A DNA stretch of 64,000 nt from Halorussus salilacus (lineage in GTDB: Archaea > Halobacteriota > Halobacteria > Halobacteriales > Haladaptataceae): assembly GCF_024138125.1 (NCBI RefSeq), contig NZ_CP099993.1:2356001-2420000 (forward strand), in the 5' to 3' direction. The translations under genes and the position numbers were made by a program. The notes beneath the pieces were generated by a model. It was not told where the DNA came from. It worked only from the letters and a program-made list of their open reading frames with translations, and ran no database searches. Of this stretch, positions 15,386 through 24,561 are shown one piece after another. Each line of letters begins with the position of its first letter. The stretch's first letter is position 1.

Positions 15386-16816
15386 CTATCGGTAACCGAG
15401 GGCTTCCAGGCGAGCTTCGAGCCCGGCGTCGATGTCGTCGTCGTCCGTCGCACTCTCCGTCCGGTCGCGCAACGCGGCGGCGTGGCCCTCGGCGAGCCGA
15501 CCGAAGCGCTCGATTACGCGCCGTTGCTCGGCGGTCGGGTCGGTCGAGAGGTCCTCCTGCTGGTCCGGGTCGGAGGGCCGGTAGTACAGCTCCGTCGAGC
15601 CCTCGTCGACGTTCTCGATGTAGGTCCAGTCCCGGTCGCGGACGCTCACCAGCAGGTCGCCGTCCGAGAGCGACCGGGGGATGGGCTGGGCGGTCACCTC
15701 CTCGCCGCGGACGGCCACCGAGACCACCGGTTCGTCGACCGGCGGTTCGTCGCCGAGGACGCTCGGCACGAGCGTCTCGCCCCGCCAGTCCGGCGCGGGG
15801 TCGACGTCCAGCAGGTCGGTCACCGTCGGCGGAATCGCGTCCAGCCCCACCTGCCGTTCGACCCGGCCGCCCGAGTCTCCGGGGACGTCGACGACCAGCG
15901 GGACCCGGATCAGCTCGTCGTACAGCTTCGGGTAGTGGGCGAGGTGGCCGTGTTCCTGGAACTCCTCGCCGTGGTCGCCCGCGAGGACGACGGCGGTCTC
16001 GTCGGCGACGCCGTTGGCCGACAGTGTGTCTAGGAGCCGACCGATGCTCGCGTCGACCTGCCGGACCGCCGCCTGATAGAGCGTCCGGAGGTCGGCGAGC
16101 GTCCGCTCGCCGACCTCCAGCCCCAGTCCGGTCCGGGTGTGTGCGTGGAGCATCCGGTGGGTCCCGAGCAGGTTCGAGGACACCTCCCGGATGTAGCGAG
16201 GCGCGGGGACGTACGGCGTGTGGGTGTCCATGTAGTGGACCCACAGGAAGAACGGCGAGTCCCGGTCCTCGATGAACGACCTCGCGGCGTGCTCGACGTC
16301 GAACATCCTGGAGGTGTCGAGAAACGGCCGGTCGTCGGTGTTCCCGCGGAGCTTCGAGCCGAGGCGTCGAATCGGAGCGGTCGCCAGTTGTATCCACGCC
16401 TCGACGGTGGGATGGGTCGCGAGATAGCGACTGTAGATGCTCGACCCGACGCTGGCGACGAACGGCTCGAACTCGTCGAACCCGTCGTCGTACCCCCAGT
16501 GGGAGGTGAGAAAGCCGTTCGCGGCGTTGAATCCGCCGGTCGAGACGCCGGTCTCCGACAGCGCCGTCGGGAGCGTCGTCGACTCGTCGACGCCGATTCG
16601 CCCCGTATCCGCGAACACGGGGCGCGAGGCGAGGATCGACGGGAACGAGAACGGCGTCCAGTTGCCGGTCGCGAACGCGTGGTCGAACACGGTACCGCGG
16701 TCGGCGAGGGAGTCAATCACCGGCGTGTGGCGCTCGGGCGCGTACGGACCGATTGCGTCGGCCCGGAGCGAATCGACCGTGATGAGGACGACGTTCGAGG
16801 TGTCGGTGGTGTCCAT
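15386..16816 (-). CDS. sulfatase/alkaline phosphatase-superfamily hydrolase
   Basis: This 476-residue protein has the metal-binding start VVLITVDSLRAD (Asp16), a nucleophile region in GNWTPFSFPSILAS with Thr/Ser instead of the Cys of formylglycine sulfatases, and AGDHGEEFQEHG (about residue 293) for the second metal. It therefore resembles archaeal phosphoglycerol- or phosphoethanolamine-transferase-like sulfatase homologues more than true sulfatases. No membrane helices or signal are evident. It leads the GtrA-VTT-GT2 envelope group. Confidence 0.85.
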   Translation of the reverse strand: MDTTDTSNVVLITVDSLRADAIGPYAPERHTPVIDSLADRGTVFDHAFATGNWTPFSFPSILASRPVFADTGRIGVDESTTLPTALSETGVSTGGFNAANGFLTSHWGYDDGFDEFEPFVASVGSSIYSRYLATHPTVEAWIQLATAPIRRLGSKLRGNTDDRPFLDTSRMFDVEHAARSFIEDRDSPFFLWVHYMDTHTPYVPAPRYIREVSSNLLGTHRMLHAHTRTGLGLEVGERTLADLRTLYQAAVRQVDASIGRLLDTLSANGVADETAVVLAGDHGEEFQEHGHLAHYPKLYDELIRVPLVVDVPGDSGGRVERQVGLDAIPPTVTDLLDVDPAPDWRGETLVPSVLGDEPPVDEPVVSVAVRGEEVTAQPIPRSLSDGDLLVSVRDRDWTYIENVDEGSTELYYRPSDPDQQEDLSTDPTAEQRRVIERFGRLAEGHAAALRDRTESATDDDDIDAGLEARLEALGYR

Positions 16817-17254
16817 GCGAGTCGGTAGTGCCTCCGTTCTCCTCGGCTCGCCTCCGGCCTCCCCGCAGTGGGTCGGGCCCTCGGCCGGTCTCCGGGGGGA
16901 GCGGTTCCGAGGGGCTCTCGATTGGTCCGGTTCAGCCGAGAGAGCGCCGCAATATTAACTGAGCGGTTAGTTACCTACTTCATCGTTTCGATTTCTTGGA
17001 GGGTCGGGCGTCCGTCGTGACGTTTCGAGTCGAGGGCCGGTCTGAAGTGTCGGTCAGCGCGGTCCCATCCCTCCGCTCTCGGGTGAGACGACGCCAACGC
17101 CGAGAGCCCCGTCAGAATCGGGCTGGCGGCCCGAAGCGTCGTCGAGCGCGCACGCGTCGATTCGAAGTTCGTCGATCGACGAAAACCGAGCGCGAAAAAC
17201 TATGAGTTATCCGTCCGGGGTCCAGTAGTCGAAACGTACGACACCTTCCAAAAC
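16817..17254. other. 438-base divergent intergenic region
   Basis: I see no gene here. An AT-rich patch at 16951-16974 contains the inverted pair TAACT...AGTTA (16956-16960 and 16969-16973) and could hold a promoter for the sulfatase-family gene. The stretch before mqo (17190-17210, AAAAACTATGAG) is a plausible promoter for that gene. Confidence 0.4.
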
Positions 17255-18637
17255 ATGTCCGGAAAGTACGACCTCGTCATCGTCGGCGGCGGAATCAGCG
17301 GCGCATCGCTCCTGTACACCACCGCGAAGTTCTCCGACATCGACTCCATCGCGCTGGTCGAGAAGGAGCCGGAGATCGCGGCGATAAACACCGACCACAC
17401 GAACAACTCCCAGACGCTCCACTTCGGAGACATCGAGACCAACTACACGCTCGAAAAGGCCGAGGAGGTAAAGGAGGGCGCGGAGCTCCTCGCGGGGTAT
17501 CTGGAGAACCACGACCCCGACCGGGAGATGCACGACCGGCGGAGCAAGATGGTCCTCGGCGTCGGCGACGAGGAGGTGGAAAAGCTCGAACGCCGCTACG
17601 AGGACGAGGGGTTCGGCGACCTCTTCCCGAAGCTGCGGGCCATCGGGCGCGAGGAGATCGCCGAGTACGAACCGAAGGTCGTGGAGGGCCGCGACCCGTC
17701 CACGGAGATGCTCGCGCTCCAGACGCCCGACGGCTACGTCGTCGACTACGGCCAGACCGCGAAGTCGATGGTCGAGCGCGCCGACGAGGAGGACCACGTC
17801 GACGTGTTCACCGGCACCGAAGTCCGGGACATCACGCCCACGCTCGACGGCTACACCATCGAGACGACGGAGGGTCGGTTCGACTGCGACGCGACCGTGG
17901 TCGCCGCGGGTTCCCACAGCCTCCAGATGGCCAAGGAACTCGGCTACGGGCAGGACAAGGTCCTGCTCCCGGTCGCCGGGAGCTTCTTCCTCGCCGAGGA
18001 CTTCCTCAACGGGAAGGTCTACACCCTCCAGATGAAGAAACTGCCCTTCGCAGCGGTCCACGGCGACGCCGACGTTCACGACCCCTCCATCACGCGGTTC
18101 GGGCCGACCGCGAAGCTCGTGCCCGCGCTCGAACGCGGCCGCATCTCGACCGTCCGGGACTTCCTCGACGTGTTCGGGCTGAACGCCGCGGCGTTCCTGA
18201 GCTACGCCAACATCCTCGCCGACCGCATCCTCCTGCCGTACGTGCTCCGGAACCTCGTCTACGACCTGCCCAACGTCGGGCCCAAGCAGTTCCTCCCGCA
18301 CGTCCAGAAGGTCGTCCCGACCGCGACCCTCGACGACATCGAGCGCGCAAAGGGCTACGGCGGGGTCCGGCCCCAGATCGTCGACACGAGCGCGAAGTCC
18401 CTCGACATGGGCGAGGCCAAGATCGTCGGCGACGACATCATCTTCAACATCACGCCGTCGCCGGGCGCGTCGACCTGCCTCAAGAACGCGATGCGAGACG
18501 CCGAGAAGGTCGTCGAGTTCCTCGACGGCGACTACGAGTTCGACGAGGCCGCTTTCCGCGCCGAGACCATCGACAACTTCCCGCACGAAGAGGACGAAGA
18601 AGAGGGAGAGTCGACCCCGCCCCAGCCCGCGCAGTAG
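17255..18637 (+). CDS. mqo: malate:quinone oxidoreductase
   Basis: This 460-residue FAD protein begins with the dinucleotide fold YDLVIVGGGISGASLLY, followed by NTDHTNNSQTLHFGDIETNY (about residue 50), a strong signature of Mqo. A C-terminal flavin motif lies near SPGASTCLKNAM. The enzyme oxidises malate to oxaloacetate at the membrane and passes electrons to menaquinone, bypassing NAD-dependent malate dehydrogenase. It has no membrane helix, consistent with peripheral attachment. The tail is strongly acidic. Confidence 0.92.
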   Translation: MSGKYDLVIVGGGISGASLLYTTAKFSDIDSIALVEKEPEIAAINTDHTNNSQTLHFGDIETNYTLEKAEEVKEGAELLAGYLENHDPDREMHDRRSKMVLGVGDEEVEKLERRYEDEGFGDLFPKLRAIGREEIAEYEPKVVEGRDPSTEMLALQTPDGYVVDYGQTAKSMVERADEEDHVDVFTGTEVRDITPTLDGYTIETTEGRFDCDATVVAAGSHSLQMAKELGYGQDKVLLPVAGSFFLAEDFLNGKVYTLQMKKLPFAAVHGDADVHDPSITRFGPTAKLVPALERGRISTVRDFLDVFGLNAAAFLSYANILADRILLPYVLRNLVYDLPNVGPKQFLPHVQKVVPTATLDDIERAKGYGGVRPQIVDTSAKSLDMGEAKIVGDDIIFNITPSPGASTCLKNAMRDAEKVVEFLDGDYEFDEAAFRAETIDNFPHEEDEEEGESTPPQPAQ

Positions 18638-18691
18638 TCGCGCTCGGACCGAGAACGAACCGCTTTTCCTCCGTTTGCCCCAACGGACGCC

Positions 18692-19237
18692 ATGGAGCGA
18701 CTCCACGACTCGTTACACGAGGCCCCGATAATCGACAAGGACGGCTACCAGTACCTCGTCCACCCCATCAGCAACGGCGTGCCGATGCTCGAACCCGAAC
18801 TCCTCCGGGAGGTCGTGGTCGAGATCATCCGCGCGGCCGACCTCGACGTCGACAAGATCGTCGCGCCCGAGGCGATGGGCATCCACATCGCCACCGCGCT
18901 CTCGCTCCAGACCGACGTTCCGCTCGTGGTCATCCGCAAGCGCGAGTACGGACTGGAGGGCGAGGTCGCGCTCCACCAGACCACCGGCTACTCCGAATCC
19001 GAGATGTACATCAACGACATCGAGGAGGGCGACCGCGTGCTCATCGTCGACGACCTGCTCAGCACGGGCGGGACGCTCGCGGCCATCACGGGCGCGCTCG
19101 ACGACATCGGTGCCGAAATCGCCGACATCGTGGTCGTCATCCGGAAGGTCGGTGGGTCGGCGCTCGACGACACGGAGTACGAGGCGACGAGTCTGGTGGA
19201 CGTCTCGGTCGAGGACTTCGAAGTCACGATTCACTAG
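18692..19237 (+). CDS. hpt: hypoxanthine/guanine phosphoribosyltransferase-like protein
   Basis: This 181-residue type I PRTase carries the PRPP-binding loop [13 protein letters not shown] (about residue 109) and the PPi loop [11 protein letters not shown] (about residue 55). It matches archaeal HGPRTase-like proteins in length. It should salvage hypoxanthine or related purines. The next gene on the strand, 411 bases on, is an NCS2 nucleobase permease, so uptake and salvage are neighbours. Confidence 0.92.
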   Translation: MERLHDSLHEAPIIDKDGYQYLVHPISNGVPMLEPELLREVVVEIIRAADLDVDKIVAPEAMGIHIATALSLQTDVPLVVIRKREYGLEGEVALHQTTGYSESEMYINDIEEGDRVLIVDDLLSTGGTLAAITGALDDIGAEIADIVVVIRKVGGSALDDTEYEATSLVDVSVEDFEVTIH

Positions 19238-19304
19238 GTCGTCCGTCGGTCGTTTCGGTCTGTTTTTCGAGAACTGCTGGAGAGAGGGCCGAGAATATCT
19301 CCTC

Positions 19305-19505
19305 GAAAGCCCCGGCCCGCTCGCGGTCGCTCCGACGGATATTCTCGCGCTTTCCGCGCCGTCGGACCGCAGGTCCGACGGGCCTTCGCTCGCTCCGCTC
19401 GCGAAGACACCGCCCGCGCGAGAATAGGGCCGCCGGAGACGACTGAAGTGAACGCGAGCGCGCCGCCCCTTTCATTCCCGCCCGGTGGTCTGTGTCACCG
19501 GCCGT
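19305..19505 (+). repeat. dispersed intergenic element, copy B
   Basis: It begins GAAAGCCCCGG (19305) and ends GCGAGCGCGCCGCCCCTTTC followed by ATTCCCGCCCGGTGG and GTCACCGGCCG, nearly identical to the end of copy A. The middle is longer and holds its own inverted repeats, including CGTCGGACC/GGTCCGACG (about 19360-19380). It fills the gap between hpt and the permease promoter; no gene is seen in it. Confidence 0.75.
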
Positions 19506-19559
19506 TTCCGTGATTCGTGTCACCGAGCTACGCGTTCACTCCGGCCATTTCGGCACACG

Positions 19560-19619
19560 AATATGCATATTTCATACCGATAAAGGTCAAATATGGGCTC
19601 GAACGCGAAACTATTATCT
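19560..19619 (+). promoter_or_regulatory. permease promoter with a 12-bp palindrome
   Basis: AATATGCATATT (19560-19571) is a perfect palindrome in an AT-rich patch. A TATA-like CTATTATCT (19611-19619) lies about 30 bases before the permease start at 19649. The palindrome could be an operator for a purine-responsive regulator; that is inference. Confidence 0.5.
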
Positions 19620-19648
19620 GCCGGGGGTCTCTCGGTGGGTCGTATAGA

Positions 19649-21031
19649 ATGACGACCGACACGGACGGGGAGATAGACCTCGAGTACGAACTCGACGACC
19701 GGCCGCCGTGGCCCAAGTCGCTCCTGCTGGGGCTCCAGCACGTCGCGGTCATGATAGTCCCGGCGACCGCGGTGGCGTACATCGTCGCGGGCGACGTGGG
19801 TCTGGGCGCGGCCGACACCGCCTACATCGTCCAGATGGTCCTGCTGTTCTCCGGGCTGGCGACCGTGGTACAGGCCTACGCCGTCGGCCCGGTCGGGGCG
19901 AAGCTCCCCATCGTGATGGGAACGAGCTTCACCTTCGTGGGGGCCGCGTCGTCCATCGGCATGAGTCACGGCTTGGGAGCCGTCTTCGGCGCGATACTCG
20001 TCACCGGCTTCGCGGTCGAGGGACTCATCGGCTGGCAGTTCAAGCGCATCAAGCCGTTCTTCCCGCCGCTGGTCACCGGACTGGTCGTCATCATCATCGG
20101 CCTCTACCTCGTGCCGGTCGCGATGGACTACTCGGCTGGCGGGGTCGGCGCGAGCGACTACGGCGCGGCCCACAACGTCGGGCTCGCCGCGCTCGTGCTG
20201 TTCGTCGCTGTCGCGCTCAACCTCTTCACCGGCGGGGTCGCCCGGCTCCTCAGCACGCTCGTCGGCCTCGCGGTCGGCTACGTCGTCGCGCTCCCGCTGG
20301 GTCTCGTCGACTTCTCGGCGGTCGGGCAGGCGGCGTGGGTCGCGTTCCCGACGCCCGGCGGGTTCGGCTTCGAGTTCCGGCCCGTCGCCATCGTCACCTT
20401 CGCGTTCCTCTTTCTGGTCTCGGCGATGGAGACCGTCGGCGACATGTCGGGCATCACCGCCGCCGAGGGCCGCAACCCCGACGCCGAGGAGCTCCGGGGC
20501 GGGCTGTTCACCGACGGCCTCCTCAGCTCGCTCGGCGCGGCGTTCGCGGCGTTCCCGGTCACGTCGTTCTCCCAGAACGCGGGCATCGTCAACTTCACGG
20601 GCGTGATGAGCCGCCACGTCGTCGGCGTCGCCGGGGCCATCCTCGCGGTGCTGGGCCTCAGCCCGAAGGTCGGCGCGGCGGTCGCCACCATCCCGAGCGC
20701 CGTCTTCGGCGGCGCGGTCCTGCTGATGGCCGGGATGGTCGCCGCCAGCGGCGCGCGCCTCGTGTTCCTCCACGTCGACCTCGACCGCCGGAACATGGTC
20801 ATCCTCGCGACCTCCCTCGGCCTCGGCCTCGGGGTCGCCACCCGCCCGGACGCCATCGGCGGACTCCCCTCGGCCGCCGAGACCTTCTTCGGCCAGCCGG
20901 TCGTCGTGACGGCGCTCACCGCGCTCGTCCTCAACACGTTCACGCCCGGCGACCAGAGCCCGCTGTTCGACGCGCCGCCGGGCGAGGCGGCAGACGACTC
21001 GCAGGGCGCGCCAGCCCCGACCGACGACTGA
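19649..21031 (+). CDS. NCS2-family nucleobase (xanthine/uracil) permease
   Basis: This 460-residue protein has about 12-14 membrane helices. The ATG at 19649 is chosen because it follows the TATA box and opens the acidic N-terminus MTTDTDGEIDLEYELDDRPP; earlier codons run through the promoter. NCS2 signatures include LQHVAVMIVPATAV, MGTSFTFVGAAS and the SAMETVGDMSGI segment with the substrate-binding Glu (about residue 267). It should import xanthine, uracil or related bases with protons or sodium. It lies downstream of hpt. Confidence 0.92.
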   Translation: MTTDTDGEIDLEYELDDRPPWPKSLLLGLQHVAVMIVPATAVAYIVAGDVGLGAADTAYIVQMVLLFSGLATVVQAYAVGPVGAKLPIVMGTSFTFVGAASSIGMSHGLGAVFGAILVTGFAVEGLIGWQFKRIKPFFPPLVTGLVVIIIGLYLVPVAMDYSAGGVGASDYGAAHNVGLAALVLFVAVALNLFTGGVARLLSTLVGLAVGYVVALPLGLVDFSAVGQAAWVAFPTPGGFGFEFRPVAIVTFAFLFLVSAMETVGDMSGITAAEGRNPDAEELRGGLFTDGLLSSLGAAFAAFPVTSFSQNAGIVNFTGVMSRHVVGVAGAILAVLGLSPKVGAAVATIPSAVFGGAVLLMAGMVAASGARLVFLHVDLDRRNMVILATSLGLGLGVATRPDAIGGLPSAAETFFGQPVVVTALTALVLNTFTPGDQSPLFDAPPGEAADDSQGAPAPTDD

Positions 21032-21061
21032 CCGGGGCTCGGCCCTCCCTCGCTTCCTGCG

Positions 21062-21223
21062 TTAGCGCCGGAGCGTGACGTTCGTGCTCCCGCACTCGGG
21101 GCAACTGGTCATCCGTCCCAGCGACGGCGATTCGACGAACTCCCAGTCGTCGCCGCCCGTCGCGGCCTCGTACCCGCAACTCACGCAGTGGGATTGTGGC
21201 TGGCGCGATGGCTCGTGAGACAT
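21062..21223 (-). CDS. small double-CxxC zinc-finger protein
   Basis: This 53-residue protein has CVSCGYE (about residue 13) and CPECGSTN (about residue 41), two CxxC knuckles that would hold one zinc ion. A polar N-terminus and the final residues NVTLRR surround them. Haloarchaea encode many such zinc mini-proteins, several affecting motility, biofilm or stress in genetic screens. The particular role is unknown. It is convergent with the permease gene. Confidence 0.7.
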   Translation of the reverse strand: MSHEPSRQPQSHCVSCGYEAATGGDDWEFVESPSLGRMTSCPECGSTNVTLRR

Positions 21224-21406
21224 GTGCGAACGTACAGCAAGGAACGGGAAAGGTGTTGTTGCGACGCGGGTCGGCGGCCGCGGCGCGGCCGCCGACCGCT
21301 CGCGATTCGCGTTTTCGACCGCCACCGATTTTCCGACCCGCGGTCGGTTCCGAACCCCGCCCGTTCGCCCGAAAGCCATGAGCGTCCGGAGACCAAACCT
21401 CCGACG

Positions 21407-22612
21407 ATGGCACGGGGGGTTCGCTCGGCCGGGTTCGTCGCCTACTACCGTCGGTACACCAAGACGTGGGTCCACGCGCTCGCGACCGCGATGCTCACCA
21501 TCTTCGGCATCCTCACCTTCGTCCACCCGGGGTTCGCCGCGGTCGCGGTCGCGTCCTACGTCCTCCCGCCGGTCCTGCTCTACGCCGCCGGGCGCGACCC
21601 GACTCCGGCAGGAGTCGGGTCGCGCGGGACGGCGACCGACGAACCGGGAATCGGCGACTCCGACCCCGACCCCGGAGCGACTACCGACCCCGAACCGGGC
21701 CGCGACGGCGAGGGCGACTCCGCCGACCGCGGGGACCGACCCGCCCGGTGGACCGCGGTCGAGACCCCGACCGACGCCGACCTCTTCGACGCGGTCCTCG
21801 CCGACGACCGCGCCTTCGCGGTGGGCGACGACGGCGTCGTCCTCACGGCCTCCGGCGAGGGCTGGCGCGTCGTCCTCGAAGACGGGCCGGGCGCGAACGA
21901 GGAGGCGCTCTGGGGCGCTGACGCCACCGACGACGGCCGGGCGGTCTGGGCCGCGGGCGACGGCGGCGCGCTCGCCCGCCTCGACGCCGAGACCGGCCGC
22001 CACGTCGACCACTCCGCGCCGCGCGGCATCACCGACAACTGGACCGACGTGGCGGTCGGCGGGGAGGGCGGCGACGAGGCCGTCCTGCTCGCCAACGGTT
22101 CGGGCGAGGTCCTCCGGGGTCGCTACCGCGAGGGCGAAGTCGCGTGGGACGCCCCGACGAAGCCCGGAAGCGGGTCGAGCATCGCCGCAGTCGCGCTCGA
22201 AGGCGGGGCGGGATTCGTCTGCGACACCAACGACGACGTGTTCGAGACGACCGACGGCGGCGAGAGCTTCCGCCGAATCGGCATCGACGACGTGGACGGC
22301 ACCCTGACCGACCTCGCGGTGACCGACTCGGGCGACCCGGCCGCGAGCGGGGACGACGGCGTCGTCTATCGGTCGGACGCGGGCAACTGGACGCCGGTCC
22401 GGGTCGACGACGACGCGATTCTGGCGCTGGCCTTCCGGGACGGACGGGGGGTCGCGTGCGGCGACGAGGGAGTCGTCTACGAGTCGGCGGGCGGGGCCAC
22501 CGACTGGGAACGAATCGCGACGCCCGCGACCGGAACCCTGCGGGGAATCGCAATCGGCGCGCAACGGGCGGTCGCGGTGGGCGACGACGGCCTCGCGGTC
22601 GAGCGCGGGTAG
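21407..22612 (+). CDS. membrane-anchored beta-propeller (BNR/Ycf48-like) protein
   Basis: This 401-residue protein has a short N-terminal cytoplasmic stretch, two hydrophobic segments (about residues 20-38 and 42-60), a Pro/Asp/Gly linker (62-110), and then repeated blades with the pattern AVGDDGVVL...W..V. Blades are marked by TTDGGESFRRI, GDDGVVYRSD and GDEGVVYES, as in photosynthesis-assembly and sialidase-like propellers. It probably displays a propeller on the membrane surface. Function unknown. The linker is encoded by a perfect 15-bp inverted repeat (21592-21625). Confidence 0.8.
   Translation: MARGVRSAGFVAYYRRYTKTWVHALATAMLTIFGILTFVHPGFAAVAVASYVLPPVLLYAAGRDPTPAGVGSRGTATDEPGIGDSDPDPGATTDPEPGRDGEGDSADRGDRPARWTAVETPTDADLFDAVLADDRAFAVGDDGVVLTASGEGWRVVLEDGPGANEEALWGADATDDGRAVWAAGDGGALARLDAETGRHVDHSAPRGITDNWTDVAVGGEGGDEAVLLANGSGEVLRGRYREGEVAWDAPTKPGSGSSIAAVALEGGAGFVCDTNDDVFETTDGGESFRRIGIDDVDGTLTDLAVTDSGDPAASGDDGVVYRSDAGNWTPVRVDDDAILALAFRDGRGVACGDEGVVYESAGGATDWERIATPATGTLRGIAIGAQRAVAVGDDGLAVERG
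21592..21625. repeat. 15-bp perfect inverted repeat inside the propeller gene linker
   Basis: Arms 21592-21606 and 21611-21625 pair exactly around GGCA, in frame in the low-complexity linker. Confidence 0.8.
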
Positions 22613-22692
22613 CGATTCCGGTCCCGGTTCGACGACGCCCCGCCGAGCTATCCGGCAGCAGAGTTTTCAGCCCGCGGCCGTTCTTGGAGGGC

Positions 22693-23045
22693 ATGCCGGT
22701 CACTCCGAACGTGCTGGAGCGGTTCGTCCTCTTTCGACTCAACAGGGGACCAGCCCCCATGCTCGACCTGTTCGGCGCGGGGAGTTTCGAGGCGGTCGCA
22801 ATCGCGCTCGACGTGGGGCTGTTCGATGCGCTCGCCGAGCGAGCGCGCTTCGGCCGAACTCGCCGAGCGACTCGACGCCGACCCGACCGGTCTCGACGCG
22901 GGCGGCGGCCACGGTCCACTCCTACGAGGAGGTCGCCGAGTGGCTCGGCGCTGCGAGCTTCGAGGACGTGAGCCGGACCCCGATTCGGCGGGCCGGACCC
23001 GGCAACACCCTCGTCGAGGCGACCAAGGCGGCGCACGCGAGGTGA
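22693..23045 (+). pseudogene. decayed SAM-dependent methyltransferase gene
   Basis: The first ~50 codons (22693-22845) encode a normal start of the haloarchaeal O-methyltransferase-like family (MPVTPNVLERFVLFRLNRGP, then AGSFEAVAIALDVGLFDAL). The frame then shifts; a SAELAERLDADPTGLD segment follows in another frame, the central SAM-binding domain is missing, and the C-terminal piece EEVAEWLGAASFEDVSRTP reappears in a third frame and ends at 23045. Internal deletion and two frameshifts make a functional product unlikely. Confidence 0.8.
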
Positions 23046-23096
23046 GTCGGGCTACGCCTCGTCGCCGTGTTCGCGCTCGCTTCCGTCGGCCTGGCG

Positions 23097-23240
23097 GAGG
23101 ACTGGAGCGCCACAGGCGACAGCGGAATCGACGAGGTGGACCCGACGGTCGCGGCGGTCGCGGACGTGTTCGGTGAGCCGGTCGTGACCGACAACGTCGG
23201 CGACTTCGAGGCGCTCGGTGTCGATATCGAGGGCTACTAA
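23097..23240 (+). pseudogene. fragment of a VapC-like PIN-domain gene (3' end)
   Basis: The codons ending at the TAA at 23238-23240 read VDPTVAAVADVFGEPVVTDN and then VGDFEALGVDIEGY, the last third of a PIN-domain toxin. No start or N-terminal acidic motifs are present upstream. It overlaps the convergent flavin-binding protein gene by 4 bases. It is probably debris from a second vapBC locus. Confidence 0.6.
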
Positions 23241-23626
23241 TACGTCTGGTAGTGGGCCGACCCCACCGCCACCCGGACCAGCACGTTCTCGGGGTACTCC
23301 TCTGCCGGAGCGCCGTACTTGGGGTTGATGCGCGCGGCGGCCTCCCGCCGGGCCTCCTCGTCCTCGACCACGGTCGCGGTGCCCCGCAGGCTCACCATCC
23401 ACTCGGCGCGCCCGCGGTCGTCCTTCTGGACCGACACCGCGACCCGGGGGTTCTCCCGGACGTTCGCCAGCTTCCGGCCGGTCGTGAGCACCTCCAGCAC
23501 GCCGTCGTGGTAGTGGTACCACACCGGCGCGACGTGCGGGCGGCCCTCGGCGCACGTCGCGAAGTGGGCCATGAGGGGTTCGCTCGTGAGCAGTTCCTCG
23601 GCCTCGGTCGGAACCGGGTTCGCCAT
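23237..23626 (-). CDS. pyridoxamine 5'-phosphate oxidase-family (flavin/F420-type) protein
   Basis: This 129-residue split-barrel protein follows the PNPOx-like pattern: an N-terminal helix with LLTSEPLMAHFATC, strand VAPVWYHYHDGVLEVLTTG, RENPRVAVSVQKD and a closing NVLVRVAVGSAHYQTY. Such small proteins bind FMN, F420 or heme and reduce various substrates. The cofactor cannot be assigned from sequence. The ATG at 23626 is the only strong start. Confidence 0.82.
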   Translation of the reverse strand: MANPVPTEAEELLTSEPLMAHFATCAEGRPHVAPVWYHYHDGVLEVLTTGRKLANVRENPRVAVSVQKDDRGRAEWMVSLRGTATVVEDEEARREAAARINPKYGAPAEEYPENVLVRVAVGSAHYQTY

Positions 23627-23800
23627 GGCGGACGGACGGCCGACCGGGCCAAAACGGTTTCCGCCGGGTCAGGCCACCAGCCAGACCGACGGCGCGACGA
23701 CGCGGAGTCTCCGAGGACCACCGCGACGATGAAGTCTCTGGTGGTCATCCCGCCGACGAACTCGCCGACTCGCACCCGGAGTGTAGATGACGTCGGCGAC
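23627..23800. other. non-coding stretch, probably decayed sequence
   Basis: Reading frames such as GEFVGGMTTRDFIVAVVLGD on the minus strand look protein-like for about 25 residues but stop matching any family I know and have no consistent frame. I treat it as debris between the PNPOx-like and PKD genes. Confidence 0.35.
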
Positions 23801-23824
23801 CGCGCCGCGCCTCAGCGCGGCGCG
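23801..23824. repeat. 10-bp perfect inverted repeat after the PKD-protein gene
   Basis: CGCGCCGCGC (23801-23810) and GCGCGGCGCG (23815-23824) flank CTCA, 17 bases past the stop codon at 23842. Confidence 0.7.
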
Positions 23825-23841
23825 GTCGTCCGAAGACCGAG

Positions 23842-24495
23842 CTACCGGTCCTCGACGCGGTCGTTCGCGGTCCCGACGAGGGGTACGCCGTCGGCGGCCC
23901 GCCCGGCAAGACGCATCTTCGCGCCGCGCTCGGTCATGCCGGTCTCGGTCGCGGGGAACCACGCACGGAGACCGTCGCTGCGGGCCTCGGTCCGGACCGG
24001 CGTCGCGCCGCCGCCCATCGCTACCGCGGCGGGCGACCCGAGGCGCAGGGACGCGCCCGCGCTCGGGCCGAAGCCATCGGCGCGAACGTCGACCGGAAGG
24101 AGAACGTCGCCATCTCGTCGCTCGAACTCGTGGAGTTCGAGCGCGACCTCGCGGTAGACGGTCACCGACCGCCGGACCGAGTCGACGCCCTCCTCGCCGG
24201 TGACGGTCAGCGTCACCTCCTTCCTGCCGCCGGAGTCGTAGGTGTGAGCGACCCGCTCGCCCTCGGCGGTGTCACCGTCGCCGAGCGACCACTCACAGCG
24301 GCGGCCCGACTCGCGAGACGGTGCCGCCGCGACGAAGGAGACGGCGTCACCGGCCACCGGGACGGACGGCGCGTACTCGAATCCCACGACGGGCGACTCG
24401 ATTCCGTCGGCCGACGGCGGGCCGGTCTCGCGGCGTTCGTGTGTCGTTCGTATCGCTGTCGTTCGGCCAGCGCGTCCCTCGGAGTGTTCGGCCAT
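23842..24495 (-). CDS. PKD-domain protein
   Basis: This 217-residue protein contains one PKD (Ig-like) domain at about residues 37-115, with the hallmark WSLGDGDTAEGERVAHTYDS and a following KEVTLTVTG strand. The rest (~115-217) is beta-rich and ends in a charged tail. No signal peptide, Tat motif or membrane helix is seen, unusual for a PKD protein, so the start may be misjudged or export may be indirect. Role unknown. Confidence 0.7.
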   Translation of the reverse strand: MAEHSEGRAGRTTAIRTTHERRETGPPSADGIESPVVGFEYAPSVPVAGDAVSFVAAAPSRESGRRCEWSLGDGDTAEGERVAHTYDSGGRKEVTLTVTGEEGVDSVRRSVTVYREVALELHEFERRDGDVLLPVDVRADGFGPSAGASLRLGSPAAVAMGGGATPVRTEARSDGLRAWFPATETGMTERGAKMRLAGRAADGVPLVGTANDRVEDR

Positions 24496-24561
24496 AGGAT
24501 TCCAATGAAATGCCAGTAAAATAAAACAATCGGTCCCGTTACAGAACGGTCCTCTCTCGCC

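Noticed and set aside
15386-16816. True sulfatase with formylglycine
   Set aside because: The Cys/Ser-x-Pro-x-Arg motif is absent; a Thr/Ser nucleophile region is seen instead, so only superfamily membership is claimed.
23669-23962. Minus-strand frame containing GEFVGGMTTRDFIVAVVLGD-like peptides nearby
   Set aside because: Only about 25 residues look protein-like, frames are inconsistent, and no family can be named.
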